Source: an archaeon (lineage in GTDB: Archaea; Thermoproteota; Nitrososphaeria; Nitrososphaerales; Gagatemarchaeaceae). Taken from it: a DNA stretch of 64,000 nucleotides. Below are positions 1 to 8,430 of this stretch, piece by piece. Every line of letters starts with the position of its first letter. Position 1 is the first letter of the stretch. The notes below the pieces were generated by a model. It was not told the DNA's origin and ran no database searches. It saw nothing but the letters and a program-made list of their open reading frames with translations. Where the stretch lies: positions 992,001-1,056,000 of the forward strand of contig CP066694.1 of the NCBI GenBank assembly GCA_016432545.1, given 5' to 3'. The translations under genes were made by a program, and so were the position numbers.

Positions 1-1318
1 GGGCGACCGCTGAAGGTGACCCCGCGGCCGGCGGGTCGAAAGCCCCTGCGATGGTTAGGAGCACGGCGAGTCCGACAGGAAACCCGATACGAAAAGACGT
101 GTTGACCACGCCGGAGGCGAGGCCCTCCTCTCCGGGCTTCGTCCCCGCCACGGCAGCGATGTTGACGGCTGGGAACCCTATGCTCGCCCCGAAGGCCCAG
201 ACCACGAAGCCCGGCATGAGCACGAAGGGGCTGCCGTTGACGGACATCGGCGTCATCAGTAGAGTACCGAAGATGATCAACAGCGCCGACAGGAGGATTG
301 CCCGCCTTGCCCCGAGGCGATTGACCAGGCGCGAAGCCCCCCATCCACCCACGAGGAAGAAGACGAGAGCCGGAGGAAGCGTAAGGATGCCAGAATAGAC
401 TGCCGAGTAGCCTAGGACGTTCTGGAAGTAGACCGGGACGATGAACGAGACGCCTCCGACGACCGAGGTCAAGACAAGGGCGATGGCGTTGGCCGTCAGG
501 ACCGACCCGCGCCTGACGAAGGAGAGAGGCATCAGAGGCGACTTCGATTTCGATTCGATGGCCACGAATGTGGCCAGGGTGGCGACCGCCAGGCCGAGTG
601 GGACCAAGGTCGAGATTGATGCGAATCCGACGCCCGCCGCGTTGGTCAGCGCGTAAACGAACAGAATGATGCCGGTGGTGACGGTGAGGGCGCCTGGGAC
701 GTCGAGGCGCTGGTTCTTCAGCCAGCCTCCTCCTCCAGGAAGGTACCTCTGGCAGAAGAGCACCGTCACAATCCCTATCGGGACGTTGATGAACATCACC
801 CAGCGCCAGCCAAGAAAGGTCGTCAAGACTCCCCCTGTGACGGCGCCGGCCGCAAACCCGCCAGACAGGACGGCGATGATGTAGCCGAAGGCCTTGTTCC
901 GCTCCGGGCCTTCCGGGAAGAGTCTGATGAAGATCGCGAACGCTGTGACAGTGGTCATTGCAGCCCCTATCCCCTGGAGCGCCCTTGAGACGATCAGGAA
1001 CAGGAGGGACGGCGCGAGACCGCCCGCGAAGGAGGCGACCGTGAACAGGACCAGCCCGGCCATGAATATCTTCTTCTGGCCATAGACGTCCCCCGCCCTC
1101 CCCATCAGGAGCAGGAACCCTGCTAGGGTGATCGCATAGGCGCCGTATATCCACTGGCTGGCTGCGATCGAGGCTATGAACTCGGTCCTGATGGAAGGCA
1201 GCGCGACAGTGACGATCGACGCATCGATTATGTCCATGAAGAACGCGGCTATGACGAGGATGAAGACCAGGCGGACGTGGGGCGGCCGGCTCGGGGGAGC
1301 TGCAGGTGGATTCTCCAT
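1..1318 (-). CDS. DHA2-type MFS multidrug exporter (3' end cut by window)
   Basis: Read from the reverse strand, ATG at 1318 opens a frame running off the window edge (about 439 codons visible). The protein begins with a short Pro-rich tail, then TM1 followed by the motif FMDIIDASIVTVALPSI (D1 motif of the 14-TM DHA2/EmrB/QacA family). The loop 2-3 motif GRAGDVYGQKK and the antiporter motif C region (GGFAAGAVTGGVL) follow. The family exports drugs or toxic organics by proton antiport across the cytoplasmic membrane; the substrate cannot be read from sequence. No regulator lies next to it in the window. Confidence 0.9.
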   Translation of the reverse strand, partial: MENPPAAPPSRPPHVRLVFILVIAAFFMDIIDASIVTVALPSIRTEFIASIAASQWIYGAYAITLAGFLLLMGRAGDVYGQKKIFMAGLVLFTVASFAGGLAPSLLFLIVSRALQGIGAAMTTVTAFAIFIRLFPEGPERNKAFGYIIAVLSGGFAAGAVTGGVLTTFLGWRWVMFINVPIGIVTVLFCQRYLPGGGGWLKNQRLDVPGALTVTTGIILFVYALTNAAGVGFASISTLVPLGLAVATLATFVAIESKSKSPLMPLSFVRRGSVLTANAIALVLTSVVGGVSFIVPVYFQNVLGYSAVYSGILTLPPALVFFLVGGWGASRLVNRLGARRAILLSALLIIFGTLLMTPMSVNGSPFVLMPGFVVWAFGASIGFPAVNIAAVAGTKPGEEGLASGVVNTSFRIGFPVGLAVLLTIAGAFDPPAAGSPSAVA

Positions 1319-1438
1319 TGGAGTTCTTTGCCCGCCCAATTGCGCCGGTTCTTAAGCCACTCTGATGGATTCTTCCCTCCTAGGTTTCTGTCCAAGCTTC
1401 AAGGCAACGGCTAGGCCGCTTAGCTCGACAGATTGAAG

Positions 1439-2293
1439 TCAGGTGGTTGAACTGGAAGTAGTCGTGACCGTCACTTCACAGTTGAAACACGTGACGTTTG
1501 TCGACGCCGTCGCCGTAGTGGTCTCGTAAGTAATGACAGTCGAAGTGGACGTAAGGAAGGAGGTACTGGTCACCGTGGTGGCATTGGTGAGCGTGATTGT
1601 AGAGAGCGTGGTCGTCGAGGAGACTCGGGGCCTGCAGAGGTCCCCGGTGCTGGCCGTCTGCCCCCCGTTCAGATGTACAAGGGTGACGTCGCAAGTCCTG
1701 ATCACGATGTTGTCGGTGCCGGGAGTCGAAGCGCCTGTGAAGCCTGATTGAGTGTATCCGACTACGTAGGCCTGCGTCGCGAAACCAATCTTTAGCTGGA
1801 AAATCTCGAAAGTGATACCCGCAGCCCCTGACGCGAAGATGTGTATTATTGCCTGGATCTTGTGTCCTCCCAGAAGTGCGTTCACTACACTCGTACTGTA
1901 AGAACAAGGTAGGTCGAAGCCGTTAGCGTTCAGGCCGCAGCCTGAGCCCTCCGTGATGTTCACCAAGTTCAGGCCGGCCGCTCCGAGGATGATGTGACCT
2001 GCCCCGTTGGCAGAAAATCTAGTCCCTCCCCATACGAAGGTGCTAATCGGAATCCAGGCGGTCTTTGGAGGGTTAGGTCCCTGAATCAGGGCGCATGGAT
2101 TCTGAGCGATAGTGCAGTCTCTGAGCTCGAGGCTCAGTGACGCTGGGTCAGAACCCAGATCGAGCGTAGTCCCCGGCGTCAGGCCAAGCGAAGGAGCTGA
2201 GGAGGGATATCTTCCAAAGGCGGCCAGGGCGCCGATTCCGAGAAGCGTGACGACTACAACCGCTGCAGCGACCATCGGAGACCCTGCTCGCAC
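1439..2293 (-). CDS. secreted or anchored protein with Ser/Thr-rich C-terminus
   Basis: 284 aa from GTG at 2293. Residues 8-27 form a hydrophobic signal or anchor segment. The middle 200 residues look like an extracellular beta-rich domain with several Cys and no recognised family. The last 60 residues are almost entirely Thr, Ser and Val (runs such as TSTSFLTSTSTV), a likely glycosylated stalk similar in style to the stalk of the giant protein at 39366-42185. Expected at the cell surface. Function unknown. Confidence 0.7.
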   Translation of the reverse strand: MRAGSPMVAAAVVVVTLLGIGALAAFGRYPSSAPSLGLTPGTTLDLGSDPASLSLELRDCTIAQNPCALIQGPNPPKTAWIPISTFVWGGTRFSANGAGHIILGAAGLNLVNITEGSGCGLNANGFDLPCSYSTSVVNALLGGHKIQAIIHIFASGAAGITFEIFQLKIGFATQAYVVGYTQSGFTGASTPGTDNIVIRTCDVTLVHLNGGQTASTGDLCRPRVSSTTTLSTITLTNATTVTSTSFLTSTSTVITYETTTATASTNVTCFNCEVTVTTTSSSTT

Positions 2294-2560
2294 AGTTCAT
2301 CCATGGTAGACGAAAATAGTAGGGGATTTTCGCGCGGACCAGGGCTGGGTTTTTTCCCTTTCTAGCTTCGTCAGGGCTGTTCTATGGCATTTTCTTCGAT
2401 TTGGTATCGAGATTCGAGTCCATTGGCGCCATTCTTATGGAATACACCTCCTTTGGTTAGACGAGGCGTGGAACATGAGATTTCAATTTCGCTCGGCTGG
2501 CGGGGAGCTTCAGCAATCTATTAGAATCAAGCCGTCGCCCCAGCGAATCGAGCCAGAGCC
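2294..2560. other. intergenic region, nothing recognised
   Basis: About 270 nt between the divergent genes at 1439-2293 and 2561-4345. It must hold both promoters, but I see no convincing TATA box at the expected spacing and no RNA gene. Confidence 0.4.
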
Positions 2561-4345
2561 TTGAGTCGCTCAGCCGCAGGTGCTTCGCTGAAACTCTCTC
2601 GACGGCCGGATGACCAGAGTCGCAGGCTCTTCGAATTCCTTGCCGCTTCGTTCGTTCGGGATTACATGCGGGACCGGCTCGCGCTCGAGAGTTCTGGCTG
2701 GAGGAGTTTGACTGAAGCGGCGCGAGGCGCGCACATCTCCCCCAGAAACATGTACGGGGAAACGGGCGGCCTGGGGAGTTTCGTCAGGGCCTTGATCCGC
2801 GAAGGGTCTCTAGAGGCCAGGGTCTTCCCAAAGGAGAGGGGGAGGGGCGGGCTCGTCTCCAAGCTTAGGGTGGCCTACGACAGGAAGCCAGTCCAGGCCT
2901 TCGTCGATTCCCTTGCCCTGGGGAAGACTCTCCGGAGACAGTCGGGAGGGTTGGACAGGACGAAGATAGCCGTCCTGCCCTTCGCAAGCATGAGCCGCAA
3001 CCCGAGCGATGCCGACTTCGCCGACGGAGTCTGCGAGGAGTTGATTTCTAGGCTCTCAATCGTCAGCGGGCTCTCCGTCATCTCGAGGACCTCGACTCTG
3101 GCGTACCGGGCCACCGACAAGACCGCCCCGGAGATCGGTTCCGAGCTCTCGGCCGGGTCCATCATCGAAGGCAGCGTGAGGAAGTCAGGGAACAGGATAC
3201 GCGTAACCATACAGCTCATCGACGCGAACACAGACGGCCACGTCTGGGCGCAGAGCTACGACCGGGAGCTCGGGGACATCTTCGAGATCCAGTCGGACGT
3301 TTCCGAGAAGGTCACCGAGTTCTTGAAGGTCAAGCTACTGCCCTCCGAGAGCCAGAGAATGGGGACGCCCCCCACTAGCAGCACGAAGGCGCTCGCCCTT
3401 TACCTAAAGGGCAGGCACTATTGGGGAGAGAGGACTGAGGCGGGCTTCGAGAAGGCGATAGCGTACTTCGAGAAGGCCGTGGAGGCCGACCCTAACTACG
3501 CCCTGGCGTACTCTGGACTCGCTAATTGCTTCTACTTTCGGGCAGCCTACGGGTTCGCCGAAAGGAAAGCGGCTTCAAAAAGGGCGAGGGAGATGGTCCT
3601 CCGTGCGATCGAACTAGACCCCGACTTGGCCGAGGCTCACGCTTCCCTCGGTTGGGTGATCTATCATGAGATTGACTGGAATTGGAGAGACGCACAGACC
3701 GAGCTTGAGAGTGCAGTCCGATTGAAGCCGAGCTTCTCGTCGGCGCACCAGTGGCTCAGCATACTCCTCAGCGAGAACGGGGTCCACGACAGGGCGATCG
3801 ACGAAGCGAAGAAAGCCCTCGAACTCGACCCGTTTTCGAACGCGATGCAGACGACACTCGCGCAGGCATACTGGATGGCGCACAGAGAGCGCGAAGGCAT
3901 CGAGGTGCTGGAGCGCGCAGCCGCGGCCAGCCCCGAGTTCTCCAGTTTCTACAACTACCACGCTTACTTGGGGCTGCTCAGGGTGAGCCTGGGACTTTAC
4001 AGAGAAGGCGTCAAAGAGATGCAGACCGCGGTCCGCCTCAGCCATGGGCAACCCGTGCTCAAGGCTGACCTGGGCTACGCCCTTGGCAAGGCCGGGAAGA
4101 GAGTCGAAGCATTGCGAATACTTCACGAGCTCGAGTCCGGGAAGAGAGGGCTCGTGACAACCCTCAATTTGGCGGAGGTGCATTTGGGGCTGGGGAACTT
4201 CGACAAGTGCCTGGGACTCTTGGAAGCAGCTCTCAAACAAAGAGTCCCGGACTTCAGGACCCAAGTTGCGGGGCCGATTTTCGGGGAGCTGAGTGAATCC
4301 TCCCGATTGAAGAGAATACTCGAGCTGCTTGAAGTACCGCACTAG
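2561..4345 (+). CDS. TolB/FlgO-like domain protein with TPR repeats
   Basis: 594 aa from TTG at 2561. Residues 20-110 look like a winged-helix-type region. From about residue 135 the motif KIAVLPFASMS starts a TolB/FlgO-like alpha/beta domain, including GVCEELISRL and VWAQSYDREL, as found in many bacterial CadC-like and adenylate-cyclase-associated proteins. Residues 275-590 are TPR repeats, for example AIAYFEKAVEADPNYALAY. The architecture suggests a cytoplasmic regulatory scaffold. It resembles a family common in soil bacteria, so transfer is possible. The exact role is unknown. Confidence 0.75.
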   Translation: MSRSAAGASLKLSRRPDDQSRRLFEFLAASFVRDYMRDRLALESSGWRSLTEAARGAHISPRNMYGETGGLGSFVRALIREGSLEARVFPKERGRGGLVSKLRVAYDRKPVQAFVDSLALGKTLRRQSGGLDRTKIAVLPFASMSRNPSDADFADGVCEELISRLSIVSGLSVISRTSTLAYRATDKTAPEIGSELSAGSIIEGSVRKSGNRIRVTIQLIDANTDGHVWAQSYDRELGDIFEIQSDVSEKVTEFLKVKLLPSESQRMGTPPTSSTKALALYLKGRHYWGERTEAGFEKAIAYFEKAVEADPNYALAYSGLANCFYFRAAYGFAERKAASKRAREMVLRAIELDPDLAEAHASLGWVIYHEIDWNWRDAQTELESAVRLKPSFSSAHQWLSILLSENGVHDRAIDEAKKALELDPFSNAMQTTLAQAYWMAHREREGIEVLERAAAASPEFSSFYNYHAYLGLLRVSLGLYREGVKEMQTAVRLSHGQPVLKADLGYALGKAGKRVEALRILHELESGKRGLVTTLNLAEVHLGLGNFDKCLGLLEAALKQRVPDFRTQVAGPIFGELSESSRLKRILELLEVPH

Positions 4346-4364
4346 CCTGCCGGGAGTACAGCTC

Positions 4365-4655
4365 CTACTTCAAGGCGGAAGGATCTATGTAGTGAGTTTC
4401 AGGCTTGCAGACCTTGCAGCGCTTGGCCCCGAACTCGCGCCCGGCGGTCGCTACGCTGTCGACCCAGAAGTAGCTTCCAGTCCTCCTCTCGTTGAGGATC
4501 ACCTTGACGTTGAAGTTGTCCGTGGAGATGCACGTTGAGTTGATCTTGTGCACAATCGGGTCGCGAGCGGTGTCCTTGATTACGATGTAGCCGTCGTCGG
4601 CGAGCCGAAGTTTGCGCAATTCCTCGAAGGTCGTAATCTCCTTGGACTCAGCCAC
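4365..4655 (-). CDS. small protein with C-terminal CxxC motif
   Basis: 96 aa. No family recognised. A central beta-rich stretch is followed by RCKVCKPETHYIDP, where the CxxC and a nearby His could bind metal. It lies just upstream of, and in line with, the coiled-coil gene's neighbourhood on the minus strand. GC and codon use match its neighbours, so I treat it as real but uncharacterised. Confidence 0.55.
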   Translation of the reverse strand: MAESKEITTFEELRKLRLADDGYIVIKDTARDPIVHKINSTCISTDNFNVKVILNERRTGSYFWVDSVATAGREFGAKRCKVCKPETHYIDPSALK

Positions 4656-4703
4656 GACCCACTTAGAAGCTTCCCCGTTATCTTCTTTCGCAGTGGAAAC
4701 GGT

Positions 4704-5231
4704 TCAGTTCTTCTTCGGGTTCCTTTCCCCGAAGTAGCGGTCGTACCTGGCCTGAAGGCCTTTCAGCCTCTCTTCTTCCTTCTCTAGTCTCTGCTTCTTG
4801 GCCTGGAGCTCTTCAAGGATGTCAGGGGTGTCTCGCCCAAGAACTATCGCATCGAGCCTGCGGAGACTGGCGCTCATCTCCTGAAACTGGTTGACCGTAG
4901 AATCTGTTGCTTCGAGCGCTTGCTTGATGCTGGACTTCAGAGAGGTGTGAAGGTTTGCAATGTCCTGGGACGTCCGGACTTCGTTGAACGAAGGCCCGCA
5001 ACGCCCGACGGCGTTCTTCAGCGCGCTGCGATGGCTAGACCACGAATCGCCCTCGAGCTTCATCAGGCTGGCCTCGAGAGGCCGGAATATCACGCCGTAA
5101 GAGGTGAGGAAAGATTCCTGGGTAGCCTGGGAGTCCGCCCTCAGGTCATCGCAAATTTTCCTCTGCTTGGCGATTTGAGCGAGGACCTCCTGCTCGGCCT
5201 TCTCCAGCTTGAGAAACTCGCTGTCGGACAT
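4704..5231 (-). CDS. coiled-coil protein
   Basis: 175 aa from ATG at 5231. Residues 5-40 and 140-170 are heptad-rich and highly charged (EELQAKKQRLEKEEERLKGL), predicting long coiled coils around a helical middle. No signal peptide or membrane segment, so likely cytoplasmic. No family or function recognised. Confidence 0.6.
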   Translation of the reverse strand: MSDSEFLKLEKAEQEVLAQIAKQRKICDDLRADSQATQESFLTSYGVIFRPLEASLMKLEGDSWSSHRSALKNAVGRCGPSFNEVRTSQDIANLHTSLKSSIKQALEATDSTVNQFQEMSASLRRLDAIVLGRDTPDILEELQAKKQRLEKEEERLKGLQARYDRYFGERNPKKN

Positions 5232-5331
5232 CCGGACTACCGAAGCCCTCTCCCCGGCCTATAATGGGGTTTACGGAGATGTACTAGATGTAAGGGCAAG
5301 ATCAGCGTAGGATACGTGACCAGGACGGGGC

Positions 5332-5940
5332 CTAGGCGCTGACAGGTGTGGTCTGAACGGAACCAGCGACCTCTGCAATTCTGGTTCGCTCTAAGAGTTG
5401 CGCCAGAAGAGCCTTGACGAGTTCCTTGGTGGTCTCGTCTTGCAGGATGAGGCCCTGAGAGAACTTCTCGTGGGCCTTTGCCACTAGGACCTGGGGATGG
5501 TTCAAAGGATGCATGTCAAGGTCGACCATTATCTGCCTGAGATGTTCCTGCGCTCTGGCGCCTCCTGTAAGTGAAGTAGAGGCGCTCACTATAGCCGCCG
5601 GCTTCCCCTTCCAGGAGTTGTCCCCCCAAGGCCTGTTGCCCCACTCGATTGCATTCTTCAGGACCGCGGAGATGCTGTGGTTGTACTCAGGGGTGGCAAA
5701 GACGATCGCGTCGGCAGCGCGGACCTTCTCCTTGAACCTCTTGACCATGGGAGGCATCTGCGACTCGGCGTCCGGGTCGTAGAGTGGGAAACGCGAAACG
5801 TCATGGATCTCCATGGAGACACCCTCGGGAAGGAGCCCCATCGCAGCTTTGAGCAGGGCCGTGTTGAATGAGCCCTTCCTGCCGCTGCCCGAAATGGCGA
5901 GGATTCGTGCGGAGTTTGTCTGAAGGGGTGTCGCTAACAT
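5332..5940 (-). CDS. NAD(P)H-dependent FMN reductase (flavodoxin fold)
   Basis: 202 aa from ATG at 5940. Flavodoxin-like FMN reductase of the ArsH/ChrR/azoreductase type. It has the phosphate-binding loop SGSGRKGSFNTAL (residues 15-28), TPEYNHSISAVLKNAIEW (about 80-97) and the GGARAQEHLRQIM segment. Such enzymes reduce FMN, quinones, chromate or azo dyes in the cytoplasm. The gene is divergent from an HxlR regulator at 6000-6347 with a shared promoter, so it is probably regulated by that protein in response to quinone or electrophile stress, as for bacterial HxlR/YodB targets (inference). Confidence 0.88.
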   Translation of the reverse strand: MLATPLQTNSARILAISGSGRKGSFNTALLKAAMGLLPEGVSMEIHDVSRFPLYDPDAESQMPPMVKRFKEKVRAADAIVFATPEYNHSISAVLKNAIEWGNRPWGDNSWKGKPAAIVSASTSLTGGARAQEHLRQIMVDLDMHPLNHPQVLVAKAHEKFSQGLILQDETTKELVKALLAQLLERTRIAEVAGSVQTTPVSA

Positions 5941-5956
5941 ATCGTTAGTTGCTAAC
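5934..5956. promoter_or_regulatory. candidate HxlR operator
   Basis: Alternating half-sites CTAAC (5934-5938), GTTAG (5944-5948) and CTAAC (5952-5956). The last two form an inverted repeat with a 3-nt spacer. The site overlaps the ATG of the FMN reductase and sits between the two divergent leaderless starts, where a dimeric winged-helix regulator could block both genes. Confidence 0.55.
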
Positions 5957-5966
5957 AGAAAGCAAG

Positions 5967-5974
5967 TTTATAAA
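5967..5974. promoter_or_regulatory. palindromic TATA box shared by two divergent genes
   Basis: TTTATAAA reads the same on both strands. It ends 26 nt before the ATG at 6000 (plus) and begins 27 nt from the ATG at 5940 (minus), the normal TATA-to-start distance. Both transcripts would therefore be leaderless. This spacing decides the HxlR start at 6000 rather than further upstream. Confidence 0.7.
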
Positions 5975-5999
5975 ACCCGATGGACCCGGTGTCTACCAG

Positions 6000-6347
6000 A
6001 TGACATCGCTGTCAGTTGCCCAAGGGGAGGAGATCGCAACCCCTGAAGTCTGCTCACTGGTCCGCGGGATCAAGAGGGCGGGCTCGCCCTGGCACCTGAT
6101 CGTGGCGGCGTACCTCCTCGACGGGCCGAGGAGGTTCAACCAGATATTGGCCATGGGGAAGAGCGGCTCTCTCAACTCCAGGACGCTCTCAAGGGCCCTA
6201 CGACATATGGTCGACAGTGGCTTCGTCAGGAGGAAGGTGCTCGACACCCAGCCGTTCGCGGTGGAGTACTCGCTCACGCCTCAGGGGGAGCGCCTCAGGG
6301 CCCTCCTGCAGGCCTACAGGGACCTCGACCCTCGGATAGAGGCCTGA
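6000..6347 (+). CDS. HxlR-family winged-helix regulator
   Basis: 115 aa from ATG at 6000, chosen because the TATA box at 5967-5974 places transcription start there. The HxlR signature is clear: CSLVRGIKRAGSPWHLIV, then FNQILAMGKSGSLNSRTLSRALRHMVDSGFVRR and a wing with VEYSLTPQGERL. DNA-binding repressor or activator, usually one regulating its divergent neighbour. Here that is the FMN reductase, with the operator-like repeat 5934-5956 between them. A Cys near residue 18 could be a redox sensor as in YodB/HypR (inference). Confidence 0.85.
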   Translation: MTSLSVAQGEEIATPEVCSLVRGIKRAGSPWHLIVAAYLLDGPRRFNQILAMGKSGSLNSRTLSRALRHMVDSGFVRRKVLDTQPFAVEYSLTPQGERLRALLQAYRDLDPRIEA

Positions 6348-6359
6348 ATCTCTTTCCGT

Positions 6360-6770
6360 TCACATGCCGAGCCACACTACGCCAGAAAGTCCCTTGGAGT
6401 GTGGGTCGCCCGTGAGGACCTCTGCCTGCTTGATGCACGCAGTAGCGAGCACAATCTCATCAGCTAGGCCGGGCTTGGACAGTCCCCTCTCCTTGGCCCT
6501 CTTCGTGAGGTCGAGCGATGCCCTTGCGGATTCTTCGGCAACGGGGATGTTGATCCCGAGCACCTCGGTAGCTCCGTTTGTCAGCGACAACCAGTTTCTG
6601 ATGGACGACTGCCCTTCGCCTGCCCTCAGGTATTTCGTTGTAAGCTCGGCCGGTATCACGTCGGGTGTGAACGCCTCATCGGAGGATTCTATCCGCTCTT
6701 TCGCGACCTCACCGGCGGCGCTCGCCTTGAAGATCTCTACCCAGGCGTAGGAGTAAACCAGGGTCTTCAA
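6360..6770 (-). CDS. PIN-domain (VapC-like) protein with altered first catalytic residue
   Basis: 136 aa from TTG at 6770. PIN-domain ribonuclease fold: N-terminal LVYSYAWVEIF, a middle PAELTTKYLR acidic site and LADEIVLATA plus LTGDPH near the C-terminus. The usual first-strand Asp (pattern VDS-AW) is Tyr here (codon TAC instead of GAC), removing a metal ligand, so catalysis is doubtful. The partner antitoxin frame just upstream carries a stop codon. Together they look like a decaying toxin-antitoxin module. Confidence 0.75.
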   Translation of the reverse strand: MKTLVYSYAWVEIFKASAAGEVAKERIESSDEAFTPDVIPAELTTKYLRAGEGQSSIRNWLSLTNGATEVLGINIPVAEESARASLDLTKRAKERGLSKPGLADEIVLATACIKQAEVLTGDPHSKGLSGVVWLGM

Positions 6771-6972
6771 GTCGGTCTGACTCCATGAAGACTCTAGACT
6801 TCACGTTGTCATCCCCGAAAGCAGACTCGAGAGCTTCGTTTCGAAGTCTCTTGACGAGGACGCGTATGGTCTAGTCCATGTTCTTGGTGTGAAGGGTCTT
6901 CTGAAGCGCAGCCAGTTTCCTTACAGTCTCCTTCGAGACCTTCACAGTTGTTGATGCTCCCACTTCGCTCAC
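6709..6972 (-). pseudogene. VapB-like antitoxin with in-frame stop
   Basis: From GTG at 6972 the minus frame reads MSEVGASTTVKVSKETVRKL, a typical ribbon-helix-helix or AbrB-like antitoxin start. It then meets TAG at 6871-6873 after TKNMD and continues in frame as TIRVLVKRLRNEALESAF, exactly what an intact antitoxin would encode (expected GAG, Glu). The frame ends at 6709, overlapping the PIN gene start. A single nonsense change is the simplest explanation. Too broken to appear as one long ORF. Confidence 0.65.
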
Positions 6973-7023
6973 CGAGCATAACGGTATACCCGTACATAAG
7001 AACCGTTGAAGGATGCGGGTCGT

Positions 7024-7797
7024 TCAGGGGCCTTTGAACAGGCTCTTCGGGCAGACCGGGTTGTACTCGCAGGCCCTGCACTTGCCCACGCTCGTGCTGG
7101 AGGTGGGCTCCCTCTCCCCGAGCCAATACCCTCGGGTCTCCATGACGTTCGCCACTGCCGCAGACCTGTCATGCGGAAGGAGGTGCACCTTCATGGTGTC
7201 CTTGTACATGGCCTCAAGCTCCACCACCTTGTCTGACTGCAGACGCTCAGACACCCTCTCGACCCAGAGCCTCCGTTCCTCATCAGAGAGTCCTTCGGTC
7301 CTCAGTCTGACAAGGGCGAGCCTGAGCCGGGAGCAGTCGAACCCCATCAGATCCAGAAGCAGCGCGTAGATCCGGATCTGGGCCATCTGGTCCGGCCAGA
7401 GGGAGGTCGGGTCGCCCCTGGTGGTCTTGAGCTCGACGAGCCAGAGAGGCTTCCCCTGGGACCAGACGATGTGGTCGGGCATCCCCACTATCCTGAGGCC
7501 CCCGACGCTTCCCCAGACTCCAAGGACCGCGAAGCTCGGCTTCTTCCTCTCTACCAGGCTGGCGAACTGTTCCTTTGTGATCGGCTCCTGGGGGATGAGC
7601 TCGTTGTGGAGCTCCGTGCCTGTGCTCTTTGCCTCAGTGGGAACCTCGCCGAAGGCGAACTCGTTCTCCAGCTTGTACTCGCAGTAGAACTGCTCCGCGA
7701 TGGAAGAGACCGCTACGAAGGCAGTCTTGTGCCGGAATTCGGGCTTGGCGGACAGGCGGAATCTCTCTTCGCGCTTCCAGAGGTCGTCCCAGAACAC
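7024..7797 (-). CDS. Cas4-like PD-(D/E)XK nuclease with Fe-S cysteines
   Basis: 257 aa. RecB/Cas4-type nuclease. The N-terminal single Cys (QFYCEYKLENEF) and C-terminal CRACEYNPVC form the four-cysteine Fe-S site. The catalytic set is GTELHNE (His), GMPDHIVW (Asp), LVELKTTRG (Glu-x-Lys) and the DQMAQIRIYA Gln motif. Cas4 proteins are 5'-3' exonucleases, either in CRISPR adaptation or stand-alone in archaea. No CRISPR array or cas gene is visible in this window, so this is a stand-alone copy, perhaps for DNA repair (inference). Confidence 0.85.
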   Translation of the reverse strand: MFWDDLWKREERFRLSAKPEFRHKTAFVAVSSIAEQFYCEYKLENEFAFGEVPTEAKSTGTELHNELIPQEPITKEQFASLVERKKPSFAVLGVWGSVGGLRIVGMPDHIVWSQGKPLWLVELKTTRGDPTSLWPDQMAQIRIYALLLDLMGFDCSRLRLALVRLRTEGLSDEERRLWVERVSERLQSDKVVELEAMYKDTMKVHLLPHDRSAAVANVMETRGYWLGEREPTSSTSVGKCRACEYNPVCPKSLFKGP

Positions 7798-7862
7798 AGC
7801 CGAGGCCTCAGCACCTGGCTTGGACCTCGTTGGTTAAATCTACCCTGGAGCGCCACCGATGC

Positions 7863-8315
7863 GTGGTTTCCAGAAAACTTGTGATCAGCCAGAGTTACTA
7901 TTACGATTCTCCCCCGGAGACCGTGTTCAAAGCGCTGACCGAGCCGAGGCAGCTGGTGAAGTGGTTCCTGGGGAAGGCGAAAATCAAGCCGGTCGAAGGA
8001 AGCACCTACACCTTCACTTGGAGAGGAGGGAGCAGCCACACGGGCATCGTCAAGAAGGTCGTCCCAAACAAGAAGCTGGTGCTTACCTGGCCTGACAGAG
8101 TGAAGGGCAAGAAGTTCGAGACCCAGGCCTCGTTCACCCTTGCGAAGAAGGGGAAAGGGACTCTCCTGGAGGTCAAGCACACGGGATTCAAGGACGGCGA
8201 CGACTGGCTCTGGCTCTTCGGGGCGATTCAATCAGGCTGGGCCTACTTCCTGACCAACCTGAAGTCCGTGCTGAGCCAAGGGGTCGACCTACGGTCGGTC
8301 CACGACAACCCTTGA
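7863..8315 (+). CDS. SRPBCC/AHSA1 (START-like) domain protein
   Basis: 150 aa from GTG at 7863. That start lies 24 nt after a TATA-like GTTAAAT (7833-7839), giving a leaderless transcript. AHSA1-like fold: ISQSYYYDSPPETVFKALTEP, LVKWFLG, and C-terminal GWAYFLTNLKSVL. These small cytoplasmic proteins bind hydrophobic ligands or act as Hsp90 activator-like modules. The specific ligand is unknown. Divergent from the Cas4-like gene. Confidence 0.82.
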   Translation: MVSRKLVISQSYYYDSPPETVFKALTEPRQLVKWFLGKAKIKPVEGSTYTFTWRGGSSHTGIVKKVVPNKKLVLTWPDRVKGKKFETQASFTLAKKGKGTLLEVKHTGFKDGDDWLWLFGAIQSGWAYFLTNLKSVLSQGVDLRSVHDNP

Positions 8316-8430
8316 GTTTCGCAAGGCCAAGCCGCCGAGGGCAAGGGCGACCTCCAGCCTGGTGGGAGAGAGCTGGGTTGAGACGGAGGAAAAGCAGAAA
8401 AAAGCCTTCGGAGGGCGTTGGCGCTGAGCC

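Noticed and set aside
51-1085. Several plus-strand frames of 63-115 codons
   Set aside because: They are shadows of the minus-strand DHA2 exporter, whose translation shows clear family motifs.
7000-7800. CRISPR array near the Cas4-like gene
   Set aside because: No regularly spaced repeats found by eye anywhere in the window.
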